Part shown: positions 17,581-26,127 of the stretch, piece after piece | Position numbering within the stretch: position 1 is the first letter of the stretch | Layout: every line of letters starts with the position of its first letter | Source: Christensenellaceae bacterium OttesenSCG-928-K19 | GTDB taxonomy: Bacteria > Bacillota > Clostridia > Christensenellales > Christensenellaceae | Assembly: GCA_030266015.1 (NCBI GenBank) | Contig: JAJDHD010000005.1 | Span: 1 to 64,000 of the forward strand | DNA: 64,000 bases | Direction: 5' to 3' | The notes under the pieces: model-generated | The model's database searches: none | What the model saw: only the letters and a program-made list of their open reading frames with translations | What the model was told of the DNA's origin: nothing | Translations under genes and position numbers: made by a program

Positions 17581-17757
17581 GTCTCTTCCGCTTTTCACCG
17601 TTTTTTGCTAACCAAAACAACACCATGCCTGCATGGGTTGCCCTTTTCTTTCAGTTTATCAGCGATAGATCGGATCAAGCATTGTGTCAATATTCCTTTC
17701 GATGAAACTATACTCACTATATCACCGGCAGCATTCACCGTCAAACACCGGCTGATA

Positions 17758-18849
17758 TTAGCCTCGCTTTCGCAAAAATTCCAGTATCTGACGCGCGGCA
17801 GGTGGGCACCCCCCTATATTTTGAGATAATCCAGCCGCGCATTTGCCTATGCCAATACCATTTTTTTGCACATCCCGATATCCCTGGCCAATGCAGATTT
17901 CCCCCTGTTTTAAGGCATGTAGCCCGCTCTCGTCCTCCAGCCGGGCAAGCGCATGGATCAGGTTTGCATAGCAGGCCGAGCACGCGTCCTTTTCTTCTAT
18001 ATATTTTGCAAGCTGCTGCACCTTGCGCGAAGAAGTTTTTTGAGCCTTTGTTGTGTCTTTTCTCAGTGTCATGACGGTTGCTTCCGGCAGGTTTGCGCTA
18101 CCCACGCCAAGCTCCTCCGCCAATTTGATATAACCGATTTCATACGGGTCATACCCCATTGCGTCGGCAATATACGCATCCACCAGCACAGGATCCCTCC
18201 CGCACAATACACGGTTCATGCGCACCGGATTGCCGCCTTCCTCAAAGTCAAGGTCCCCGCACAGGCTATCCACCAATATAAAATCTGTTTTGATTAGCGC
18301 ATTCAGGTGGGCAATGGGCTTGTGCAGCCCCAGCGTGTGAAAATGCCGTTTTTCCGCATCCGAAATACATCCCTTCAGGTTTTTGAGCGCACCCGTCACT
18401 TGTGTTTGGCAATGCCCTTTTAAAACCGGCAGGTTGATGAGAAAATCCACCGTCAGCGTTTTGTCACTCAGCTCCATGGAAATGCCGCCACTCTGCTTTG
18501 CCGTGAATGTGTCACCCTTGGTGTCAAACAGCGGCACGCCGTATTTTTGGGACAGCGCCTCATAGCCGCACGCCTTAAAAGCGCGGCGCGTGCTGTCGCC
18601 AATCCACGAGCCTTCAAGTATCAGCAGGTTTTTGTGTCCGTTTTCCTGCAAATATTCTATCAAGGCGGCCACAATCTCCGGCGAGGTTGTGGCACCCTCC
18701 TGACACGGGCGCGCCACCACAAGATTGGGCTTCATGCCAATGAGCGCGCCGGGCTGTATACCCTCCGCAAGCCGCGCTTTCTCCAGCAGCTCCTTTACCA
18801 TAGGCTTCACATCTTCGCCATAGGTCACCAGTAATTCCTCTTTGCGCAT
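17758..18849 (-). CDS. DUF362 domain protein
   Basis: 363 residues of the DUF362 family. The typical start is LLEKARLAEGIQPGALIGMKPNLV, followed by ILEGSWIGDSTRRAFKACGYEAL and NLPVLKGHCQTQVTGALKNLKG. The family is common in anaerobes and often carries ferredoxin-like cysteines. Here there is only CSACYANLIHA (C-x2-C) near residue 282 and a few late cysteines (ICIGQGYRD, GKCAAG, GGCPP), so a full 4Fe-4S pair is not evident. No biochemical role is established. It is followed by its own terminator and is divergent from the DUF116 gene, another poorly known anaerobe protein. Confidence 0.82.
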   Translation of the reverse strand: MRKEELLVTYGEDVKPMVKELLEKARLAEGIQPGALIGMKPNLVVARPCQEGATTSPEIVAALIEYLQENGHKNLLILEGSWIGDSTRRAFKACGYEALSQKYGVPLFDTKGDTFTAKQSGGISMELSDKTLTVDFLINLPVLKGHCQTQVTGALKNLKGCISDAEKRHFHTLGLHKPIAHLNALIKTDFILVDSLCGDLDFEEGGNPVRMNRVLCGRDPVLVDAYIADAMGYDPYEIGYIKLAEELGVGSANLPEATVMTLRKDTTKAQKTSSRKVQQLAKYIEEKDACSACYANLIHALARLEDESGLHALKQGEICIGQGYRDVQKNGIGIGKCAAGLSQNIGGCPPAARQILEFLRKRG

Positions 18850-18891
18850 CTGTCCCCTCCTGCTTTTTGATGGTATCCCGTACTGTTTTTA

Positions 18892-18900
18892 TGTTATACT
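18892..18900 (+). promoter_or_regulatory. extended -10 promoter of the DUF116 gene
   Basis: TGTTATACT (TG-T-TATACT) ends only 8 bases before the ATG at 18909 and no ribosome site lies between them. The transcript may begin at or next to the start codon. Confidence 0.5.
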
Positions 18901-18908
18901 ATTCCTTG

Positions 18909-19682
18909 ATGGAAAACAATAAGCAATCAAAACACAGGCCGTCTGTGTTTATCATTCTTGTAGCGATATGCGTGGCAGGTATTGGCGCGCTGGTGGGTGG
19001 CGTGCTGTATATGCTGCTGAATGTAGAAAATGACGCGTTCCGCTGGGTGCTTGTGGCGTTGTGCCTGCTGGCGGTGCTTGTCGTTGTTTTGTTTTTGCTG
19101 GGCATTTTTACCATGGTTTTTTCCGCAAGGTCAAAAAAACCACTGGGCAAGGCTGGCCGGTTTTTTATGCGGCGTGTTTTTGCATTATACCCTGCCGCAA
19201 TCGGACTGGGGCGTGTGTTTGGCATTTCCAAAAGCGATGTACAGGAATCGTATGTGAACATGAACAACCGGCTGGTGCGCTCCTGCAGGCTGGCATTGCA
19301 GGGAACCGAAATTGCCGTGCTTGCGCCACACTGCCTGCAAAAAAACACTTGCAACCTGCGCGTAACACAGGATGTGGCAAACTGCCAGGAATGCGGCAAA
19401 TGTGATATCGCGGCATTGAAGCAGCTTTGCGGGCGGCTGGGCGTGCACCTTGTGGTGGTGACGGGCGGCACGCTGGCAAGAAACCATGTGAAGGCTGTGC
19501 GCCCAAAGGCCATTGTTGCCGTGGCGTGCGAGCGCGACCTTTCCTCTGGCATTATGGACGTATTCCCCATTCCCAGCCTGGGGGTGAAGAACAAGCGCCC
19601 GGAAGGCCCGTGCGTGAACACACGGGTGGATGTGGATAATGTGGAGGAAGCCATTCGCTTTTTCCTGAAGGATCAACCGTAA
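18909..19682 (+). CDS. DUF116 family membrane protein
   Basis: 257 residues. Two hydrophobic segments lie at about residues 13-37 and 45-70. A cytoplasmic DUF116 domain follows, with the cysteine block CLQKNTCNLRVTQDV, NCQECGKCDIAALKQL and VACERDLSSGI, enough cysteines to bind a cluster or metal. DUF116 proteins are found in anaerobes and methanogens, sometimes beside formyltransferase or B12-related genes; their role is unknown. ATG 18909 is used because the protein there begins just before the first helix, but no ribosome site is visible and a start at 18891 is possible. The next gene follows after 39 bases. Confidence 0.82.
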   Translation: MENNKQSKHRPSVFIILVAICVAGIGALVGGVLYMLLNVENDAFRWVLVALCLLAVLVVVLFLLGIFTMVFSARSKKPLGKAGRFFMRRVFALYPAAIGLGRVFGISKSDVQESYVNMNNRLVRSCRLALQGTEIAVLAPHCLQKNTCNLRVTQDVANCQECGKCDIAALKQLCGRLGVHLVVVTGGTLARNHVKAVRPKAIVAVACERDLSSGIMDVFPIPSLGVKNKRPEGPCVNTRVDVDNVEEAIRFFLKDQP

Positions 19683-19721
19683 TATGGTATACTGTCAATA
19701 GAAACCAAAAGGGGATGAAGT

Positions 19722-20474
19722 ATGGACAATGATAAACGGATCGCCGTGCTGATAGACGCGGACAATGTTTCCGGCAAATATATCCAGCCAATCTTGAACG
19801 AGGTGTCGAACTATGGCACGCCTACATACAAACGCATCTATGGAGACTGGACAAAACCGCAACTTGCATCGTGGAAAAAGAACCTGCTTAATTATTCCAT
19901 CACACCCATCCAGCAATACAGCTACACCGTAGGCAAAAACTCCACGGACGCGGCGCTTATTATTGACGCGATGGATATCCTTTATTCCGGCAATGTGGAC
20001 GGGTTTTGCATTGTGTCCTCGGACAGTGACTTTACCCGGCTTGCCTCCCGCCTCCGGGAAGCGGGCATGTATGTGATTGGCATGGGCGAGCAAAAAACGC
20101 CTGCCCCCTTTCGTGTGGCTGTGGAAAAATTCATTTACCTGGAGGTGCTTACCTCCGGCGAAGATGAAAAAGAAAGCGGCGACACCGAAGCGGAAAAGAC
20201 GGACTCAAAAAGCAAATCCAAATCAAATGTGATGAGCACGCGCAGGCTGGTGAACGTGCTTAAAGCCATTATAAGCGAGCTTTCGGACGACGAGGGCTGG
20301 GCACACCTGAGCGCAGTGGGCAATGTGCTAAACCGTCGCCACCCGGATTTTGATACACGTAACTATGGCTATGCCAAAATGTCTACTTTGATGAAATCAT
20401 TAAAGCAATTCGAGGTACAGTCACGCAATACAGGGGATTCGCACCAAACTCCGGTTTATGTGAGGGTGAAGTGA
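19722..20474 (+). CDS. NYN (PIN-like) nuclease with LOTUS domain
   Basis: 250 residues. Residues 1-145 form a NYN/DUF88 (LabA-like) PIN-fold domain, with the acidic residues expected of a metal-dependent RNase in VLIDADNVSGKY, STDAALIIDAMD and VSSDSDFTRLASR. A charged linker rich in Ser, Lys and Glu (about 146-175) leads to an OST-HTH/LOTUS domain (LVNVLKAIISELSDDEGWAHLS through NYGYAKMSTLMKSL). In other organisms LOTUS domains bind RNA, notably G-rich or structured RNA, so an RNA-processing or decay enzyme is likely. The ATG follows AAGGGGATGAAG. The gene ends at an intrinsic terminator. Confidence 0.88.
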   Translation: MDNDKRIAVLIDADNVSGKYIQPILNEVSNYGTPTYKRIYGDWTKPQLASWKKNLLNYSITPIQQYSYTVGKNSTDAALIIDAMDILYSGNVDGFCIVSSDSDFTRLASRLREAGMYVIGMGEQKTPAPFRVAVEKFIYLEVLTSGEDEKESGDTEAEKTDSKSKSKSNVMSTRRLVNVLKAIISELSDDEGWAHLSAVGNVLNRRHPDFDTRNYGYAKMSTLMKSLKQFEVQSRNTGDSHQTPVYVRVK

Positions 20475-20502
20475 GAAAACTCAATTTTATGTAGATCTAT
20501 TG

Positions 20503-20531
20503 AAGAATCCATCGTTTTATGGGTTCTTTTT
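20503..20531 (+). terminator. terminator of the NYN gene
   Basis: AAGAATCCAT pairs with ATGGGTTCTT (one G-T pair) around CGTTTT, followed by TTTTT. It overlaps the last codon of the convergent amidase gene. Confidence 0.7.
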
Positions 20532-21582
20532 ATTTGCTTTCAAAATACCGTACAATGCCATTGCACAATCCACGCGCACATTTATTTTGGTATTCGTCGG
20601 AAACCAGCAGCTCATCCTCTGTGGGATTGGACATATGCCCCATTTCGATGTTACACACGGGCACTGTGCTCCAGTTAAAACCTGTTTGGTCGCTACGCTT
20701 GCTAACGCCCATATTGTTTGCACCCGTCGCATCGATAAACGCCGCGAGAATATATTCCGCTGCTTCCAGGCTTTGCGCCTGTATTCCTTCTGTATAGCCA
20801 CCAGAGGGCACAAGGATGAACGCGCCTTTATCCGACGAATTATCACTTCCGTTGCAATGCAGCCGCAAGACAAGGTCTGTGCCTGCTTCATTCATCATAA
20901 GCGCCCGCTCGCTGTTGGAAATATCAACATCCGCTGTTTCCCGCATCATCAGCACCGTTGCCCCCTGCTCTTCCAGTAAATCACGCAGCTTCAACCCCAC
21001 TTGAAGATTAACCACATGCTCGTCCACACGCGAGGATACACCTGCTGTGCCGGATGTTACCCTTGCCTTTGTTTCACCCGAACCGGGAGCGGTCGGCTCC
21101 TGGCTGGAACTTCCTTTGCCCTGGTGGCCTGGGTCTAGGCCGATCAATATGCCCGCAAGCGGCGCCACGCATTCTTTTGCATCTCCTGAATACAAAAGCT
21201 CGCGCGTGGCATCACCGGCAATACCATCCGCATCAAGGCCGTTTTGCCGCTGGAACAGCCGCACCGCTGTTTGGGTAGCGGGGCCATAATACTCCGTCGT
21301 CTCTTCTATTTTCAGGTATCCAAGTTCTTTTAGCCTGCTTTGCAGCTCTTTTACAGCCTCGTGAGTCACGCCGGTTTTCAGGTCCGGCGTAGGTGTTGGC
21401 GTAGGGGACGGGGTGGGTGTTGGGGTAGCGGTCGGCGTAGGTGTTGGCGTGGGTGCAGGAGTAAGCTCAGGCGTCACGGTTTGCTCTGCCATCTGCTCTT
21501 GCGGCTCATTTTGCGTACAGGAAACAAGCAACATCAACGCTGCCATACATAATAAAACAATCAGGAATAATTTTTGTTTCAT
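20530..21582 (-). CDS. lipoprotein N-acetylmuramoyl-L-alanine amidase
   Basis: 350 residues. A lipoprotein signal (LMLLVSC, lipid-attached Cys22) is followed by a 33-residue Thr-Pro repeat linker (about residues 36-68), a peptidoglycan-binding domain (KELQSRLKELGYLKI, FQRQNGLDADGIAG), then an Amidase_3 zinc domain (GLDPGHQG, VDEHVVNLQVGLKL, LRLHCNGS, NIEMGHMSN with the catalytic Glu). It cleaves the lactyl bond of peptidoglycan at the outer face of the membrane. ATG 21582 lies one base after the parB stop, so it is the last gene of the parA-parB transcript. That links a wall hydrolase to the chromosome segregation operon. Confidence 0.9.
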   Translation of the reverse strand: MKQKLFLIVLLCMAALMLLVSCTQNEPQEQMAEQTVTPELTPAPTPTPTPTATPTPTPSPTPTPTPDLKTGVTHEAVKELQSRLKELGYLKIEETTEYYGPATQTAVRLFQRQNGLDADGIAGDATRELLYSGDAKECVAPLAGILIGLDPGHQGKGSSSQEPTAPGSGETKARVTSGTAGVSSRVDEHVVNLQVGLKLRDLLEEQGATVLMMRETADVDISNSERALMMNEAGTDLVLRLHCNGSDNSSDKGAFILVPSGGYTEGIQAQSLEAAEYILAAFIDATGANNMGVSKRSDQTGFNWSTVPVCNIEMGHMSNPTEDELLVSDEYQNKCARGLCNGIVRYFESK

Positions 21583-21583
21583 A

Positions 21584-22432
21584 TCAGTTCCGGTTTTTGA
21601 GGAAATCAAACAACCCTTCCAGTTGCTCTTTGTTGTAATAATCAATAGAAATGTGGCCGCGATCCATGCTACCGTGAATTTTCACCTTTGTTTCCAGCGC
21701 TTCGGAAAGCTGGCTTTGCGCGTCCTTAATCTCCACAGGCACATTTTTCTTTTCTTTTGCTTTCTTCGCCTTTGGCGCCAGCATATCTTTCACCATCTGC
21801 TCGGCCTGCCGCACAGAAAGCTCCCGCTGGCATACAAGTGCCGCCGCGCCTTCTATTTTGCCATTATTTTCCAAAGGCAACAGGCAGCGTGCGTGCCCTG
21901 CAGAAAGCCTGCCCTCGCGCACCATGTCCTTCACGCTATCCGGCAATCCCTGCAAACGCATCAAGTTTGCAATTGCGCTGCGCGATTTGCCCACGCGTTT
22001 TGCCACTTCCTCCTGTTTTAGGCCATAGTCATCCACAAGCTGCTGCAACGCGGCCGCCTGCTCCATAGGGTTCAGGTCTTCGCGCTGTATGTTCTCTATC
22101 AGTGACAGCTCCAATATTTCCTGATCGGAGTAATCCTTTACCAGCACGGGAATCTGTTTCAACCCGGCAATTTTTGCCGCGCGAAAACGGCGTTCTCCCG
22201 CAACAATGGTATATCTTCCGTCTTTTTCGTATACAATAACCGGCTGCATGATACCATGCACAGCAATAGACTGCGCCAGCTCGTTCAGCTTTTCTTCATC
22301 AAACTTTTTGCGCGGCTGGCCCTGGTTATTATCCAGAAGAAGAATATCTATTTCCGTTACGTTGTCTTTTTGCGCGGCTGAGGTTTGTTCCTTCATCAGC
22401 GCGTCCAGCCCTTTGCCAAGTCCTCTTTTCAT
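21584..22432 (-). CDS. parB: chromosome partitioning protein ParB (Spo0J)
   Basis: 282 residues. The CTP-binding/ParB-N region contains GERRFRAAKIAGL near residue 77 and ENIQREDLNPMEQA near residue 113. The helix-turn-helix (LKQEEVAKRVGKSRSAIANLMRL) reads parS, and a C-terminal dimerisation part follows a lysine-rich linker (AKKAKEKKNVP). ParB slides out from parS as a CTP-dependent clamp and loads SMC. Two perfect parS sites lie 1.6 kb upstream. Its ATG overlaps the parA stop by one base (TAATG). Confidence 0.96.
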   Translation of the reverse strand: MKRGLGKGLDALMKEQTSAAQKDNVTEIDILLLDNNQGQPRKKFDEEKLNELAQSIAVHGIMQPVIVYEKDGRYTIVAGERRFRAAKIAGLKQIPVLVKDYSDQEILELSLIENIQREDLNPMEQAAALQQLVDDYGLKQEEVAKRVGKSRSAIANLMRLQGLPDSVKDMVREGRLSAGHARCLLPLENNGKIEGAAALVCQRELSVRQAEQMVKDMLAPKAKKAKEKKNVPVEIKDAQSQLSEALETKVKIHGSMDRGHISIDYYNKEQLEGLFDFLKNRN

Positions 22433-23202
22433 TATTTCAATCCTTCATTCCTCAAAAATTCATCCGCCAGTTGCAGATATGCCTCTGTGCCAAGGCAACG
22501 CTCGTCATACAAAAGTACAGGCAGGCCATAGCTTGGCGCTTCGCCAAGGCGCACATTACGCGGGATCACCGTTTGGTATACCTTGCTTTTAAAGAATTTA
22601 CGTACCTCTTCCACCACTTGCAGCGATAGATTTGTGCGCCCGTCAAACATCGTCATAACAACGCCTTCCACCTCAAGGCCGGGATTCAGGCTTTGACGCA
22701 CCAGCCGCACCGTATTCATTAGCTGGGACAATCCCTCAAGCGCATAATATTCGCACTGGATAGGCACAAGTATACGGTCTGCCGCGCACAGTGCATTGAG
22801 CGTTATCAACCCAAGCGAGGGCGGGCAATCCATGAAAATGTAATCGTATAGCCCCACAACATCCGCTATAGCGCGTTTTAGCATTGTTTCGCGCGCCATC
22901 ATGGGCACCAGCTCCACCTCTGCGCCCACAAGGTCAATGTTTGCCGGCATCAGATCCAGCATTTTCATCATAGTGGGGCGGATTGCCTCCACCGCAGACG
23001 CCTGCCCCACCAGCACATCATAGGATGATTTTGATAATATGGCACGGTCTACCCCAAGGCCGCTTGTGGAATTGCCCTGCGGGTCAATGTCGATTAAAAG
23101 CACACGCTTGCCCATGCTGGCTACACACGCGCTTAAATTGATGGCTGTTGTGGTTTTGCCCACGCCGCCTTTTTGGTTTGCAATCGCTATTACTTTTCCC
23201 AA
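22432..23202 (-). CDS. parA: chromosome partitioning ATPase ParA (Soj)
   Basis: 256 residues. It has the deviant Walker A motif NQKGGVGKTTTAINL at the N-terminus, the Walker A' region VLLIDIDPQGNST, and the Walker B-like YIFMDCPPSLG. It dimerises on ATP, binds DNA and is turned over by ParB; in Bacillus it also regulates DnaA. The start is TTG at 23202, with GGAGGAG 8 bases upstream and the family-typical sequence beginning right after it. It has its own promoter in the gap after rsmG. Confidence 0.96.
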   Translation of the reverse strand: MGKVIAIANQKGGVGKTTTAINLSACVASMGKRVLLIDIDPQGNSTSGLGVDRAILSKSSYDVLVGQASAVEAIRPTMMKMLDLMPANIDLVGAEVELVPMMARETMLKRAIADVVGLYDYIFMDCPPSLGLITLNALCAADRILVPIQCEYYALEGLSQLMNTVRLVRQSLNPGLEVEGVVMTMFDGRTNLSLQVVEEVRKFFKSKVYQTVIPRNVRLGEAPSYGLPVLLYDERCLGTEAYLQLADEFLRNEGLK

Positions 23203-23318
23203 TTCGTTCTCCTCCGGCAGGACATGTAAACGCTTTTGTTTCGCGTTATGCTGCGTAAAAAACGGCCCCTGCCTTTTGGCCGGATGCCGATGACGCCTGC
23301 CGCCTTTGTCTGTTATCC

Positions 23319-23347
23319 ATTATACTGAACCCGTCTGTAAATTACAA
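23319..23347 (-). promoter_or_regulatory. parA-parB-amidase promoter
   Basis: On the minus strand TTGTAA (23342-23347), a 17-base spacer and TATAAT (23319-23324). The -35 box overlaps the rsmG stop codon. Confidence 0.68.
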
Positions 23348-24043
23348 TGGCGATTTTTTGATTTGGCCATAATTACGCGGATATTTTTGTGGTGTTTTTT
23401 CTGTTTTTCGAAACACCAATACGGTACGGTCATAACCCTCCATCGGTGTTTTGACGCGGGTTTCCAGCTTAGTGCTCAATTGATTCATGGCATTTTTTGC
23501 ACTTTCCAGTTCTTCTTTATAATTTGATTTGTATGCCAAAAAAAGACCGCCCGGCCTGACAAGCGGAACGCACAGCTCCAGCAGGGCCGGCAATGCCGTA
23601 ACAGCACGCGACACGCAAACGTCAAACCACTCACGGCCTTCTGTCTTTGCGTAGTCTTCCGCGCGCTTATTTATGGTTTCTACTGTTATTCCAATTTCTG
23701 CCGCTGCTTTTTTGATGAAGTTACATTTCTTTTGTGAACCGTCCAACGCAAAGGGCCGAATATCTGTCCGCATAATTGCAAGCGGCACAATGGGAAAGCC
23801 GCCGCCGCTACCGATATCTAAAACACACGCCTCTTGCGGGATTTCTGTGTACGCATAGGCACTGTCAAAAAAATGCAGCAAGGCAGCTTCCTTTGGCTGG
23901 GTAATTGCGGTGATATTAAACTCCTTGTTTGCGGCAATCATCAAGTTATAGTATGACGTCATCTTTTCTGCCTGATCTTGGGAAAGCAGCACTTCCCCGC
24001 CCGCAAAGCTTTCTTTTAGATAATCGATAAATGTATTTGTCAT
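23342..24043 (-). CDS. rsmG: 16S rRNA (guanine-527-N7) methyltransferase RsmG
   Basis: 233 residues. The AdoMet-binding motif VLDIGSGGGFPIVPLAI lies near residue 75, and the downstream motifs RAEDYAKTEGREWFDVCVSRA and LLELCVPLVRPGGLFLAYKS match RsmG/GidB. It methylates G527 of 16S rRNA. The gene is in its usual place between mnmG and parA. A parS site occupies the bases 10 to 25 upstream of its ATG, and no strong ribosome site is seen. Confidence 0.95.
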   Translation of the reverse strand: MTNTFIDYLKESFAGGEVLLSQDQAEKMTSYYNLMIAANKEFNITAITQPKEAALLHFFDSAYAYTEIPQEACVLDIGSGGGFPIVPLAIMRTDIRPFALDGSQKKCNFIKKAAAEIGITVETINKRAEDYAKTEGREWFDVCVSRAVTALPALLELCVPLVRPGGLFLAYKSNYKEELESAKNAMNQLSTKLETRVKTPMEGYDRTVLVFRKTEKTPQKYPRNYGQIKKSPL

Positions 24044-24052
24044 CTTTTTGAA

Positions 24053-24068
24053 TGTTTCACGTGAAACA
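24053..24068. promoter_or_regulatory. parS site 1
   Basis: TGTTTCACGTGAAACA, a perfect 16-bp palindrome and the consensus ParB-binding site, just upstream of rsmG. Confidence 0.95.
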
Positions 24069-24244
24069 TTATTTTCTCCCGAGCCTTTTTACTTCTACTT
24101 AGTTCATTCGCGATTCAAAATTCTCAAGCAGGTTTTTCACAAACAGCCGAAGCTTTTATCGCACAACCAATTCTCACGAAGGGTGGCTTGCTCCTCAAGC
24201 CCGCGCCTAAACTTTACTCTTGCGCAAGCAAGTGTTCTCACCTC

Positions 24245-26125
24245 TTATGTTTCACGTGAAACATTCGGCTGCACAGAAGCAAGATGCACCAGCAAAACAG
24301 ATATATCTGCCGGTGAAACACCCGAAATCCGCGAAGCCTGCCCCACATTTTCTGGCCGGATTTCCGTCAACTTGGCACGCGCCTCCAGCCTCAAGCCACT
24401 TATATGGGCATAGTTTATTTCTTTTGGTATTTTCTTTTTTTCTAAACTTGCAGCAACGTCTACCTGTGCCTGTTGTTTTTTGATGTATCCGGCATACTTT
24501 ATGTTTGTTTCAATTTGCGCGCGCACGTCATCGGGCAGTGCTTTAAGATTTTTGTCAACCTCTTTCAGATCGTCATAATAAAATTCTCGTTTTAACAGCT
24601 CTGCCAGCCTCATGCCTTTGTGTGGCGGTTTTCTGTCATGCGTTTGATATAAAACATCCACAGCATCCGCTTGCAGGGATGTTGTTTGCAAATATTCCGT
24701 TTGGGATTGAATCATCTCCATCTTACGCATAAAGTGGCTATAGCGGGCATCATTTACCAGCCCTATATCCCTGCCTATTTGCGTCAGCCTTGCATCCGCA
24801 TTGTCCTGCCGCAAAAGCAAACGGTATTCAGCGCGAGATGTCATCATGCGATACGGTTCGTTTGTTCCCTTTGTCACCAAGTCGTCAATCAAAACACCTG
24901 CGTATGCCTGGTCGCGCCCAAGCACAATGGGCGACTCTCCATCGATCAGCCTGCATGCGTTGACTCCAGCAATCAGCCCCTGCGCCGCCGCCTCCTCATA
25001 TCCAGAGGTACCGTTAATCTGCCCTGCCATAAAAAGTCCGGGTACATCCTTTGCCTGCAGCGAAGGAAAAATGCGCGTTGGGTCTATGCAGTCATATTCG
25101 ATCGCATAAGCAGGACGGACAAAGTGCACATTTTCCATACCCGCAACTGTCCTGTATAATGCGATTTGCACCTCAAGCGGCAGGCTGGAGCTCATGCCTT
25201 GCACATAAATCTCGTTTGTGTCCGCACCCTCCGGTTCCAAAAACATCTGGTGGCGCTCTTTGTCTGGAAATTTAACCACCTTGTCTTCTATCGAAGGGCA
25301 ATAGCGCGGCCCTATCCCTTCTATCTTCCCGCTGTACAGTGGGCTTCTGTGTAGGTTTTCCCGTATCACTTCATGCGTTTTTTCGCAAGTATATGTAAGG
25401 TAACAGGGATGCCTGCGCACCTCCACATCCTCTGTCATAAAAGAAAATGGCGTTATTTTTTCATCTCCAAATTGGGGCTCTGTTTTTGAAAAATCGATGC
25501 TGCGCGCATCCACCCGTGCGGGCGTGCCTGTTTTAAACCGACGCAGTTCATAACCAAGGGACATTAGGCTCTTACTAAGCTCCGTAGCGGGAAAAAGGCC
25601 ACTCGGCCCAGATTCCTTTTCATAATCTCCAATGATAATCTTTCCCTTTAAATAAACGCCTGTACACAAGATCACCGTCGAAGCACTATAAGTTACACCC
25701 ATTACAGTAGTAACACCCGTCACCCTAGAATCACTTGTCGTGATTTCGCTTACCTCATCCTGTGCCAAAACAAGGTTTTCTGTGTTTTCCAACACATTTT
25801 TCATATAAGCCTGATATTTCTTTTTGTCTGCCTGTGCCCGTAGCGAATGCACTGCTGGTCCCTTTTTAGTATTCAGCATCTTACTTTGTAAATATGTCGC
25901 GTCTGCGGCAAATGCCATTTGCCCACCCAGCGCATCAATCTCCCGCACAATATGACCCTTTGCCGTACCGCCGATTGCGGGATTGCACGCCATAAGCGCA
26001 ATGCTATCCATGCTGATTGTCAAAAGCAACGTTTTCTTTTTCAGGCGTGCACAAGCAAGGGCTGCCTCCACTCCGGCATGACCCGCGCCTACAATAATTA
26101 CATCAAACGCTCCGCCAAAATACAT
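24245..26125 (-). CDS. mnmG: tRNA uridine-34 carboxymethylaminomethyl enzyme MnmG
   Basis: 626 residues. It has the FAD-binding dinucleotide motif DVIIVGAGHAGVEAALA at the start, NPAIGGTAKGHIVREIDALGG, the GLFMAGQINGTSGYEEAAAQG block and the helical C-terminal domain. With MnmE it makes the cmnm5 modification of wobble uridine. ATG 26125 is chosen because GGGAAA is well spaced from it; an ATG six bases earlier overlaps the mnmE stop (ATGA). The last codons (NVSRET, stop) are themselves a parS site. Confidence 0.96.
   Translation of the reverse strand: MYFGGAFDVIIVGAGHAGVEAALACARLKKKTLLLTISMDSIALMACNPAIGGTAKGHIVREIDALGGQMAFAADATYLQSKMLNTKKGPAVHSLRAQADKKKYQAYMKNVLENTENLVLAQDEVSEITTSDSRVTGVTTVMGVTYSASTVILCTGVYLKGKIIIGDYEKESGPSGLFPATELSKSLMSLGYELRRFKTGTPARVDARSIDFSKTEPQFGDEKITPFSFMTEDVEVRRHPCYLTYTCEKTHEVIRENLHRSPLYSGKIEGIGPRYCPSIEDKVVKFPDKERHQMFLEPEGADTNEIYVQGMSSSLPLEVQIALYRTVAGMENVHFVRPAYAIEYDCIDPTRIFPSLQAKDVPGLFMAGQINGTSGYEEAAAQGLIAGVNACRLIDGESPIVLGRDQAYAGVLIDDLVTKGTNEPYRMMTSRAEYRLLLRQDNADARLTQIGRDIGLVNDARYSHFMRKMEMIQSQTEYLQTTSLQADAVDVLYQTHDRKPPHKGMRLAELLKREFYYDDLKEVDKNLKALPDDVRAQIETNIKYAGYIKKQQAQVDVAASLEKKKIPKEINYAHISGLRLEARAKLTEIRPENVGQASRISGVSPADISVLLVHLASVQPNVSRET
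24248..24263. promoter_or_regulatory. parS site 2
   Basis: A second perfect TGTTTCACGTGAAACA, 195 bp from the first. It lies inside the coding sequence, forming the last codons of mnmG. Confidence 0.95.
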
Positions 26126-26127
26126 AC

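Noticed and set aside
21379-21477. short tandem repeat that looks like a CRISPR or minisatellite
   Set aside because: It encodes the Thr-Pro linker of the amidase in frame; no spacers and no cas genes in the window.
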